A DNA stretch of 64,000 nt from Primulina eburnea (taxonomy: Eukaryota > Streptophyta > Magnoliopsida > Lamiales > Gesneriaceae), in contig NC_133105.1 of assembly GCF_022965805.1 (NCBI RefSeq), forward strand, positions 4,898,001 through 4,962,000. The letters run 5' to 3'. This document shows positions 47,152 to 58,782 of this stretch, one piece after another. A program made the translations under genes and the position numbers. The notes beneath the pieces were generated by a model. That model did not search any database. It was given only the letters and a program-made list of their open reading frames with translations, and had not been told where the DNA came from. The first letter of the stretch is position 1, and each line of letters starts with the position of its first letter.

Positions 47152-50100
47152 ATGCCTAGAAACGATTACGATGACGAGCTGGAGGATGAGGAGGAATATG
47201 AAGATGGGGACGAGGAGTACGATGAAGCTGATGATTACGGTGGAGGCGGTGGGAAGGACAAAAGAAAAAGAAGCAGATCGGATTTTATAGATGATTACGC
47301 CGAAGAAGACGACGAGGAAGACGAAGATGACGACGAGGAGTATGGAGTTTCTGCGGGTAGTCGTGGAGGGAAGCGGCACAGGAAGGCGGCGTCGGGGTTC
47401 TTTGACGAGGAGGCTGCTGTGGACAGCGATGATGAAGAGGAGGAAGAGGAAGGCGAAGACGGTTAGGAATTTTTGTTTATATTTTTTCTGCTTCCTTTTT
47501 CCAGTATGCGTAATTCGTAATATTTGGAACTAAAATGGTAGACTCGTTATGCCTATGCTTTTGCCCATTTACATTGCACCTTTAATAACTTGTTGAATAG
47601 CTTAAATTTTTTGCGGTGAGTTTGACATTTTATCGAGGAACATGTTCTGACTCGCTTTTTTATCATTATGTGCTGTTCTGATGATATAGACTTCATCGAC
47701 ACTGGAGCTGATATACCTGATGAAGATGAGAGGCGAAGTCATCGGCGTCCACTGCTTTCACGTGAGGATGAGCAAGTGGATGTCGAGGAAATGGAGAGAA
47801 TAATTCAGGAGAGGTATGCTAAGAGCCTTAATGTGGAATATGTAGAGGAGGCATCGGATGTAGAACAGCAATCTATACTGCCTTCTGTTCGTGACCCGAA
47901 ACTCTGGATGTTGAAATGTGCGGTATGATAATGGATGATTCATTTCAGTTCAAACAGCTAAATGAGTAAGCTGGCTTTCTGTTTTTACCGGCAGTCAGTA
48001 ATGTATTATGTATCATTTTTATGCAACATAGATTGGTCGTGAAAGGGAGGTGGCGGTTTGCCTAATGCAGAAGTGCATTGACAAAGGGTCCGAATTGCAG
48101 ATTAGATCTGCCATAGCCCTCGATCATCTAAAAAATTATATATACATCGAGGCAGACAAGGAAGCCCATGTGAGGGAGGTATGCAACTGCTTATTGTTTT
48201 GGAATTTGGATGCATGTAATTTTGCACGATTTAAATTGTTGATTGACATGGTGGGGTATGATTATTTTCATCTGATTTTACTTATTTGAATTTCTCTGTT
48301 TGATTATGCTATAGGCGGTTAAAGGGATGCGTAATATTTATCCTAGTAGAATAATGCTTGTCCCTATTAAAGAGATGACCGATGTGCTTTCTGTGGAGAC
48401 TAAAGCAATTGATATATCTAGAGATAAATGGGTTAGAATGAAGATAGGAAGTTACAAGGGTGATATCGCTAAGGTATGTTGTATGCCAGACTCTTTTTTT
48501 TCTTTTTTCCTTTTTCCCTCTTTGTCAATCTTTTTCATCGTTATTTTAGAATTTGATGTGAAACTTTTGTTTCTTTAATTGGAAGGTTGTTGATGTTGAC
48601 AACGTCCGGCAGAGAGCAACTGTGAAATTAATTCCGAGGATTGACTTGCAAGCTCTGGCCAATAAAATCGTCTGTGTTCCCTCTTGTTTTTTTAAAATTT
48701 ATTGTAGATTGTTATTATCGACATGTAATTGTTTTTATTTTTTCCACTGATATATCATTCACAAGAGTTGCGTGCTGTTAACAAAACTGTTTTTATATGT
48801 AATCTGTGTAACGAGCCCTGTTGGCCTTTTTCTAGGAAGGGAGGGAAGTTCCAAAGAAGAAGGCCTTTACTCCACCTGCACGTTTTATGAATATTGATGA
48901 AGCTCGGTAATCTACTTTGTTCTATTTTTTTCCCAGTCAGTGGTTATATTTTCTTTTTGTAATAGGAATTTTGAATTTTGGTTTCAATCCAGAGAACTGC
49001 ATATACGTGTTGAGCGTAAGAGAGATCCTGCTACTGGAGACTATTATGAAAAAATTGAAGGAATGATGTTTAAAGATGGTTTCCTGTATAAGAATGTGTC
49101 ATTAAAGTCGCTCAGCACTCTTAATGTGCAACCCACATTTGATGAGCTCGAGAAATTTAGACAGCCTAGTGAAACTGGGGATGGTGACGCATCAAGTTTG
49201 TCAATGCTTTTTGCCAATAGAAGAAAAGGTCATTTCATGAAAGGCGATAGAGTTATAATTGTCAAGGGGGATCTGAGAAACCTAAAAGGATGCGTGGAAA
49301 AAGTTGAAGAAGATACTGTTCATATTAAGCCTAGTGAAGAAGGCCTTAATGTGAGTAAAATTGATAGATTTTTACCCACCTTATATATCTCTAAATGTTA
49401 TGTTTGGATGTGGATCCTGTTTATTAAAGAAGCTTGTGCTTTTTTCCATTTTCTTTTTCAGACAACTCTTGCTATCAGTGACAAAGAACTGTGCAAGTAT
49501 TTTGAACCTGGAAATCATGTGAAGGTTGTATCTGGCTCTACAGAAGGCGCGACTGGGATGGTTGTTTCTGTTGAAGGCCATGTGGTGAATATAGTTTCAG
49601 ATACGACCAAAGAACTTGTGAGTCAACCATCTTTAAAATTTTTTATTTCTATTATGTTGACACTGTTTTTTCAGCTATTGTTTTATCTGACTTCAGCTCC
49701 GCGTGTTTGCGGATAATGTTGTGGAAAGCTCTGAAGTCACCTCTGGCATTACCAGGATTGGTAATTATGAGCTTCATGACCTTGTTCTGCTTGAGTAAGC
49801 TTTTTTCTTCTGTGCATATTTCATTTGCTGGATTTTTCCTTTCGTGGTGTTAATAAAATTATGGCCATGCAGTGATAATAGTTTCGGCGTCGTTATACGT
49901 GTTGAGAGCGAGGCTTTTCAGGTAAGCAGCTTTTATTATTAATCTGTAAGTTTATAAAAATGGTCATACTGAACCTGGTTTACAACTGGTCAGGTCCTTA
50001 AGGGTGTCCCAGAGAGGCCTGATGTTGCACTTGTGAGGTTAAGAGAGATTAAATACAAGATTGACAAGAAACTTTTTGCGAAAGATCGATACAAGAACAC

Positions 50101-53100
50101 TTTGTCTGTGAAAGATGTTGTAAAAATTTTGGAGGGTCCATGCAGAGTATGTTACAACTCATATTGTTTAGCTTTTGACGGTGGATTTAATTGTTTATTT
50201 GAACGTCATTCACCTGGTTTTTTTTCCCAATGCCAATTAATTTTTCTCATACCAGGGGAAACAGGGTCCTGTTGAACATATCTACAAAGGAATCCTGTTT
50301 GTTTATGATCGGCATCACCTGGAGCATGCTGGTTTTATTTGTGTTAAATCTGAATCTTGCATGATGGTTGGTGGATCACGGGCAAATGGAGATAGGAGTG
50401 TAAGGATCTCAATCTGACCTCAAGTTCTTGTTTCATTTGAGGTGTTTTCTTTGTGGTTATCTGCATTCTAAATTGCTCTTGGTGTAGGGTAATGCATTGA
50501 CGTCGAGATTTTCCCATCTCAGAACTCCACCTCGTGCTCCCCAATCTCCGATGAGAACACCTAGAGGTGGTCCCATGAATTGTAAGTGGTGTGATCGAAG
50601 AACTTTTTTTACCTATTCTATGCGATTCCCCATTTTAGACCAATTAGTTTTCTACTGATATAGTTCTCACAGCTAACTTTTCAACTGCTGTGGACCTCTT
50701 TGGCTACATTTAGTTGGTTGATAGGATAATGAAGTGAGTATATACAGTTTTCATAAGTTAAGAAACGACATGGGATTATTGTTAAATTGTTTGGTTGATC
50801 GGATGAATGAACAAATAATTTTATTTTTATAGGATTGTACAGTTTTACCCTTGTTAGCTTATTTTCTATTTTTATTATTCTTTCTAATCAAAATTTGTTT
50901 TGATTTTTCTGCATCCGACTCTTCTTCAATATTGAAAACTAGGGTTTCATTAGTTAAGTCCCAAAGCAGCTTTCTTTGTTTAAATTGTTGGTTTGATGTA
51001 ACAACATCTACACAATGGTGAGTTTTTCAAGCAATTTTTGCAACCAAGATTTGCAAACCCGCTGCTCAGATCTTGTAGCTGCCACCCAACCATCGTACTT
51101 TCGGCACTTTTCAGGCAGGCTCCATGAAGCGATGTTTCATTCAAAAGTAGAGAAATATATGGTAGTAATTTTGAGAAAATCATGGGATTTATCTCTTTTT
51201 TTATCTCCATTAAATAAGAATCACTTATATAATCACTAATGATAGAAATGCCAATGGAGGTTCCCTGATGGGCAATGTCTTGCAGACGAGTCGTGCGGCA
51301 GAGTTGTTGATGGATTTTAGAGTAAGAGGGGAGAGGAAATTGAAGATACATAATGGGGACAAGAGGGCTTTTTAGGTCTTTAACTGTGAATTTACAGGGG
51401 ATGACAAGTCAACTCACCATGTCAGTAGGTTCGATGTCACAATGAAACAATACTTTGAACTGGGCCTATTGATATGGAGAAGGCCGAATTGTGCTAACCA
51501 AACGTAGGGAGTGCCTATGCCGCCACATTTGGATTGGTTAATTCTCAAAACATGTGGGCCCCATCCCGATCTAATTGTGGAAAAGGTTGGGGAAGTAAAG
51601 CTCCAGGAGCAGCCAGACAGCCACTCTCCCCCAAACATAGGAGGATGGGGTGGGATTACTATGCGATTGACCTCTTATCCTACTTACCAAAAATAGGCTT
51701 CGGGTTTTTGTTTATTTAGTTGGGTGAGGGTATTGCGTTAATCTTTTAAATTATGTGTTTCATTTTCAATAATTTGAATTATACAGTTGGAGGACGCCAT
51801 GGAGGTGGAAGGGGTCATGATTCCTTGGCAGGAGCTGTAATTAAAATTCGTTTGGGCCATTATAAGGGATGCAAAGGCCGTGTCGTAGAAGTTAAAGGTT
51901 CCATGGTTCGGGTTGAATTAGAATCACAAATGAAGGTTGTCACAGGCAAGTTTCCCATTATCTGAAAGAATATTTCTGTAAATCTGATTATGTTTGATTA
52001 TTACTGATATCAAATTCTTATGCAGTTGATCGAAGTTATATTTCTGACAACGTGAATGTTTCAACACCTTATAGGTCTCATTTACTTGCATTATGATTAT
52101 TTCTATTGTTGGTAATGTTGTTGATCTTCATTATTGTGTCATTTCTTCTGTTGTCATTTAGCAGGGAAACATCTAGGTATGGAATGGGTAGTGAAACCCC
52201 AATGCATCCTTCTCGAACTCCACTTCATCCTTATATGACTCCAATGAGAGATTCTGGAGGTAAGATTTGCTGTTTTGTTTATCTCAGGACTCTTACTATT
52301 TTGGTGTATGGAAGAGATTACCTGATACCTTTTGGTCTTTTTAACTTTATGCAGCAACTCCCATCCATGACGGTATGAGGACACCTATGCGTGACAGAGC
52401 ATGGAATCCTTATACACCTATGAGTCCACCAAGGTATGTATCTGATTCAAGATCCAATTATATTTGTATAATTAGCTATGTACTTGGAATTTTCTGCGAG
52501 TTTATTGAATCACTTAACATACAATAGAAATGTCTGGCCATAGATTTGTTTTTTCTTAAAGAAAATATGTTCTGAATCGATCGAATAAGGCAACTCCTAC
52601 GATTGTGTTGTGGTCTACGTCCGAATCTGATTGTTGAATGATATCATTTATCTGCTACGATGCTTGGATTGGTCCTATTTTAAATTGAAATCAACATGTG
52701 CGCTCCTTCTGATTTAATGATATTTAGGTGTGTGTATTCGCTGCAGAGATTTGTCGACTTTTTTTAAATAACAGATTTTTGTAGAGTTGATAGATTAACT
52801 GATTTTTTTTTTTAAAATAACAGATTTTTGTAGGGTTATAGATTTCTACTTACTTTTGCATCTCACAGATTTCTAAAGATTTTCATTTAATCTTATAGCT
52901 TTATTTTGCATAATTTTTATTGCTATTTGTAAACTTTTTCATAGAATCTCATGGATTGGTAATTTATAATTGTGACATTTTTTTTAATTTTTTTGATTTA
53001 ACAGTTGGTCATGAATAAATTTTATTTATTTAAAACATTTTTATCTCTCAATATCAATATTTTTTTATTTATTGATTTAATTTACGAAAAACAATAAATA

Positions 53101-56100
53101 AGTCGGTACTAAATTTATTACAATTAAATTTCAATTATTCAAGTCAATTCAACATGTTTATGTAATTAATTAATATTTTTAAAATACATAACAATAATTT
53201 TCAATATTAGTAAATAAACAAAATTAAAATAATTCATTCATTTTAAATAAAGTTTTGTATAAAAAATATATCAATTTTGTTTTTGACAATATGTCTAACA
53301 AAAAAAATTAACAAGACAATTATTTGTAGCTGAAAATAAATAATAAGTATGTTAAATATTTGCAATTAGTGTAATTTTATAAAATTTTATTATAGTTATT
53401 CTTCTATATATGTGTTGATAAACTTTAAATTATTTATAAATCACACGTACATCTGTGTGTGTGTGTGTATATATATTCATTCAAGTATAATAAAAATTTT
53501 TATTCACCATCATTTGCAACATTTTTTACTTATAATCAAATTTAAGATATAGACTGAACATCAAATGTTATATGATAATTAATAAAAATTTAAATTTAAC
53601 CTATTAAAAATAATAATATTTTAAATTTATAGCCCAAAAAAATTATAATTTTTTTTGTTTTGCATTGCAATAAATTTTTATTATATTTTTTAATAAATAT
53701 AATTTTAATTTTTACGAGATTTTTTGACTGAAACTCAAAAAAAATGAAAGATGTTAATAATTTTGATTTTATCGCTTGTTAGGAATAAAAAATTTGTTTT
53801 TAAAAAGTCCAAATAAAAGGAAAAATATATGGAGGAAAAAATAAAAATTTAATGTTTGTGTTTATATTATTTTTAATAGAAATAAAATAATTATTTGAGC
53901 TTAGGAGATTTCCTAATTAAATGTACATTTAGTTCTTTAATAAAAGGAAAAATATATGGTGGCGAAAAAAATGAAAATTTAATGTTTGTGTTGATATTAT
54001 TTTTAATAGAAATGAAAATGAGTATTTGAGCTTAGGATATTTCCCAATTAAATGTACATCTAACTCTTTAGCTTGAATCAAAGACATTATTTGATATTTT
54101 ATTGTTGTGACTTACATTTTAATTCTTGTACTTAATAAAATATCATGAAGTCGTTAAAAGCCTATTGACATATTGATTATCTATGGAGTATGGACTTTTT
54201 TAGAGTTTTTAAAAGTCAAGTTTGAATAATACAATACCTTTTCAAAATCTACAAAAAATTTCATGGAATATCAATAAACTTTTATAGAGTATATGAAAAT
54301 ATAGATTGAATATTTTTAAATTTTTAAACTCCATAAAAGTCATTAAAAGTCTGGAACCAATACAATCTCCCCGGTCATTGCACCAATGCCTTGCACCTCT
54401 CAGTGATAATTAGAAGCTTTGATGCTATTGATGTGAAGTTCATAGAATTTTAATGACAAAATTTAGGGACAACTGGGAAGATGGAAATCCTGGATCTTGG
54501 GGAACTAGTCCACAATATCAGGTAACTTTCTCAAGTTATAATTATTATTTCTAAATAGTTTCATCGTGTTATATGGTATCAATGAACTTGCTATTATTCA
54601 GCCGGGTAGCCCTCCATCACGAGCTTATGAAGCTCCAACACCTGGATCAGGGTGGACGAATCAAAGTGGCAGTTATAATGATGCTGGCACTCCTAGGGAG
54701 AACAGTTCTGCCTACGGTATCTATAATTCTTTTACATTCCTTTGGGTTTTACATGCGTCAGATTTTAATTACGAAAAAATGCACAAAATTTTCAGCAAAT
54801 GCTCCAAGTCCATACTTGCCGTCTACCCCTGGTGGACAGCCACCGATGACACCGAGTTCGGCATATTTACCGGGTACACCGGGTGGACAACCAATGACAC
54901 CTGGCAGTGGTGGGTTGGATATGATGTCGCCAGTAGTAGGTTTGTCTCCCCATCTTCTTAGATCATCTGCACACATCCATATGGTATTCCTTATTAGAAC
55001 TCTGGTTAAGATTCTCTACTAGTTCGTTATGACATGATGTTTTATTTTGCAATATTTTCTTGTTGCAGGTGCTGACAATGAAGGTCCTTGGTTCTTGCCA
55101 GATATTCTGGTCAACATCCGCAGACCTGGTGATGATGCTGTCGTGGGAGTTATAAGAGATGTGCTTCCGGTATATTTCTTTCGTTCTTAATCGTAAATTT
55201 GTAGTTTCTTTTCTCTACATGTTCATGACTGACAATCTACATTGGAAATTGTTGGTTTGAGAAAAGAAATCTAAGGTACATGAGAATGGCGATTTTGTTA
55301 TTATCCAAAGTAGCCATGGGCTGTTTCTGCAGCATGGGCTAACTGGATGTGAGCATGAGGCCCTGACCACTTATATACCCAAAAATACTTACTACCCACC
55401 AACTACCCAAAAATACATATTACCCACCAATTTTAAGTAGGCTACCTGGACTCTTTTCATTAATAATGTATTTTTCAGGCCATTCTGTTATTTGCCGACA
55501 AGTCGCTTCCTTAAATGATCAAATATCATGTGTAATCGATCGAAAAGGGTTAGATGATGAATTGGATGTGACTATCTTATTATATTCCCCCAAGATCTGT
55601 GTGATAAAACCTATTGCTTGACATACTTGAACGACAATTTGCGCTTAGATTTTGAAACCACTAATACTGTCTCTATTTCATTCAAGATTTGTCTTTTGTC
55701 CAAAACCTTGTAGATGTTAGCAGATTATTCTGTATCGGCTTCCATGTTATTTTTCTGGGTATGCCGACTGTATTTATATAGACTTTGATTGAGTAATATA
55801 TTTTATTGACTTGACCAAAAAAAAAAATTCAAGTCAGGTATCAAGTAGTACCATTTTTTAAATCATGTGATAGATCATCAGCGTGTGGTACTTGCTAGAA
55901 CATATACATGTATATATATATCTTTTATGTGAAGGGTATGTTAATGGATATCTTTCAAGAACGAAAATTGAATCCATTTTGTAATTGTCCATCTTATTGT
56001 CTTTCAGGATGGCTCATGTAGAGTGGCTCTCGGATCAAACAGCAATGGGGAATCTATCAATGCTTTTCCTAATGAAATAGAGATTGTGGCACCAAGGAAG

Positions 56101-56253
56101 GCTGAGAAGATAAGGATCATGGGTGGCGCACATCGTGGAGCCACTGGGAAGCTCATCGGTATTGATGGCACGGATGGAATCGTAAAAATTGACGACACGC
56201 TTGATGTCAAAATTCTAGATATGGCCATTTTGGCAAAGCTTGTTCAGACGTGA
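47152..56253 (+). CDS. SPT5: Transcription elongation factor SPT5, 1,032 aa
   Basis: Twenty-two exons, all in frame: 47152-47461, 47690-47922, 48032-48178, 48315-48473, 48586-48669, 48836-48906, 48993-49350, 49462-49617, 49697-49794, 49873-49921, 49994-50146, 50256-50399, 50488-50581, 51787-51945, 52026-52074, 52165-52259, 52355-52433, 54467-54521, 54602-54716, 54796-54939, 55069-55169 and 56008-56253. Order of parts: a very acidic N-terminus (1-145), an NGN domain (about 176-265, KLWMLKCAIGREREVAVCLM) that pairs with SPT4, several KOW domains (VRMKIGSYKGD, VIIVKGDLRNLKG, VKVVSGSTEGATG, IRLGHYKGCKGR, IRIMGGAHRGATG), and a Thr-Pro-rich repeat region (TPMHPSRTPLHPYMTPM, STPGGQPPMTPSSAYLPGTP), a likely CDK9-type phosphorylation target. 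With SPT4 it forms DSIF on RNA polymerase II. Length fits Arabidopsis SPT5-2 (1,041 aa). It lacks the long WG/GW AGO-binding tail of SPT5L. The intron at 51946-52025 uses a GC donor. Confidence 0.95.
50582..51786 (+). other. SPT5 intron 13, 1.2 kb
   Basis: Unusually long for this gene, where most introns are 80-240 bp. It holds several 60-120-codon open frames on both strands (for example 51351-50980 on the minus strand) that I cannot match to any family. The block 51230-51720 is less AT-rich than its surroundings and could be an old insertion. Confidence 0.5.
52434..54466 (+). other. SPT5 intron 17, 2.0 kb, AT-rich with tandem repeat
   Basis: The longest intron, very AT-rich. aaaggaaaaatatatgg starts both halves of an imperfect tandem duplication at about 53817 and 53943 (period 126). 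Shared blocks are aatttaatgtttgtgtt, tattatttttaatagaaat and aattaaatgtacat. A (GT)n(TA)n run lies at about 53456-53474. Confidence 0.8.
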
Positions 56254-58125
56254 CAGTAAGTATAATAATCTCGAAGCATGAATTTGGGCAGTAACACTGG
56301 TACTTTCACAGTTACTATCCGATTGTCGAAGCTATTGTGAAGAGCATTGGATTGGAATGTATAAGCAACCAAGAGAAATGCCTTTATGTAAGATGACTTG
56401 GCCAGGTTTCAGTGATTATTTTTCTCTTACTTGGTACACTTATGTCGTAGGAATGTAGCTGAACAAGAATAACCAGTTAAGCTTGCAGCAGTTCGGATTG
56501 GTATTCCATAGGGTGGCCCTTATACTTCATTTGTATTTTATTTGATAATTCATACGTTTGTAGCATTAATTTTGGTGTTTTGCGTCCTTTTCCTGTAACA
56601 CAAACCCCAATCCTTTGTGCACTTCATTATCAAATCAAATCATTTCATTACATTCTCGTTTTATTATTTTTCTGGTGGTTATACTTTATAGTATTTTGTG
56701 TATTTTACACGTGACACCCTAAACGTTTGATGGCATTTACAGTCTTGCTTTTCAGTAACTATAAAGTTGGCCTGCAAACTACTATTTAATTTGTTCCGTT
56801 TTGACATGCTTCAATTTCACAAGCCAACAACAATAAAGGTAGCTCGCTCATTTTTTTCCTCTGTGTGGTCTGCAAAATGGTCATTGGAAGAGTTTCTCGA
56901 AAATTGGTTCGATCTGGTTTTGGTTCAATATTATTTTTTATCCTCCACAAATCCAATCCTTGTATCAAAACCTAACATTAATTAGGTGTTTGAAGTGAAG
57001 AAATGCAAGTAGGAAGACAAAAGGCGCAGGAGAATGGGACAAAACAGAAAAGTGATGGGCCGGCGCATGCGTGGAGATGGGCCCATTGCACGCCTACATT
57101 GATTGTCCTTTCACTTTCATATTGTCTATTTACCATGTATGGACATTTCTTGCCCCTTATTTCCCAACACTCGACCTAATTCATTCATCTCCACAATTTT
57201 TACCTTTTTTTTGTTTAAAAAAAAAAAACATCCTTTTCCTGAAAGTTATTTCCACCGGGTTATTGAGATTTTTGCATTTACGGCCCTTAATATTTATGTA
57301 TTTGACTTTTAGTTCTCGTATTAAGTGCAAAAGTGGTACATATAAGAGAGGTAAATGTTGACACACTAAATACAGAGGAAGTGAATGTAAAAAACCCATC
57401 ATGGTTCCAAATCTATAAATATTTTCTTTCAAATTGTATTTTCAATTACCATTTCCATGTTTTTTCTAATGGTCGATATGTCTTTCGTTTCAGTACATGC
57501 ATATGCGAGACGAGTTTGTGCGAATCAATTGATTTAGAGCGACCCCAGCTGGTCGGCTCCCACACATGATAAGAGGCGGAGAAATGGACTTTTCCAACAC
57601 ATGTGCACGAGCAAATTAAGGCGTTACACCAATGTGTGACGTACATTTTTGCTCCATTATTAATGTGTAAGCACATTACCCATCTGTTATACAATTCTCG
57701 TGAAACAGAACACTGTGCTTCATAGAGACACTGACCCAACAACGAAATTTTCAATCATAATTTTTAATCTTTCAATGGATTGCAATCAATCACTTTTTAA
57801 ACCACTAGCTAGTTACCAATTACTAGTATTAAAAATGATACCACTAAGCACTAAGCAACGGACAACATAACCAGCAAAACTAATTTTCAATCATCCGAGA
57901 AAAATACTTCTGCCCTTCATTTACCAGTGTACGAAGTTGTTGTCAAGGATATAATCAGGTATAAAATTGATTATCAAACCTTGTTTTATCCACCTATACA
58001 CTTTTTTGGGAGAAATAATCCCATTATTTATTTAATTATTAAAAAAACATCATATTGGAAAAGGGTTCCTATTTCCTAATACTCCCAAATTCACAATTTT
58101 ACTCTTCCTTCACCACACAACTTTC
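56254..58125. other. SPT5 3' flank to PIN6 promoter
   Basis: No gene is recognised in 1.9 kb. The left part includes the SPT5 3' UTR; aataat and tttgta-rich sequence near 56530-56640 suits poly(A) processing. The right part is the PIN6 upstream region. Confidence 0.55.
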
Positions 58126-58132
58126 TATATAA
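58126..58132 (+). promoter_or_regulatory. Probable TATA box of PIN6
   Basis: tatataa lies 81 bases before the ATG, followed by a purine-rich start region and a CA run. It is the only good box close to the start. Assignment is by motif and position. Confidence 0.6.
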
Positions 58133-58168
58133 GAAGCCTAAGAACACACACACATTCACTACACCAGG

Positions 58169-58170
<2 letters not shown>

Positions 58171-58204
<34 letters not shown>
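58171..58204 (+). repeat. (TA)n microsatellite in the PIN6 5' UTR
   Basis: About 34 bases of TA repeats between the predicted transcription start and the ATG, ending 9 bases before the start codon. Confidence 0.9.
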
Positions 58205-58205
<1 letters not shown>

Positions 58206-58210
<5 letters not shown>

Positions 58211-58211
58211 A
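58206..58211 (+). promoter_or_regulatory. Minimal AUG-stop uORF before PIN6
   Basis: The leader reads ATG TAA, one base, then the PIN6 ATG (58213). A start codon immediately followed by a stop is the shortest possible uORF. AUGUAA in the 5' UTR of Arabidopsis NIP5;1 is known to stall ribosomes and destabilise the mRNA in response to boron. Here the motif is seen directly; any function is inferred. Confidence 0.7.
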
Positions 58212-58212
58212 A

Positions 58213-58718
58213 ATGATTAGAACAGATGATTTCTACAAGGTGATATGTGCCATGGTGCCTCTCTACTTCGCAATGCTTGTGGCCTATATATCAGTAAAAT
58301 TTTGCAACATATTCTCACCGGAGCAATGCTCCGGCATCAACCGATTCGTCGCGATTTTCGCGGTTCCTGTTCTATCGTTTCATTTCATATCACAGAACAA
58401 CCCTTATGAAATGGACACCAAGTTCATATTGGCGGACACCATTTCTAAGTTTTCTGTGCTTGTTTTGCTGTCAGTTTGGTGCATTTTTAGAGGGAAACTG
58501 GATTGGCTGATTACTATTTTCTCGGTTTCAACTTTGCCAAATACATTGGTTATGGGGATACCTTTGCTTAGAGCCATGTACGGGGAGTTCACACAGAGCA
58601 TCATGGTTCAATTGGTTGTGCTTCAATGTATTATTTGGTACGTATATTGTTTTAAATGTCGATTTATATTTTCATATCATATTTTATTCTTGGAATTGTA
58701 TGACTCGAGATTTACAAG

Positions 58719-58782
<64 letters not shown>

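Noticed and set aside
57446..57754. 102-codon minus-strand frame between SPT5 and PIN6
   Set aside because: No motif, signal peptide or splice context supports it. A frame of this length can occur by chance in about 2 kb of intergenic DNA.
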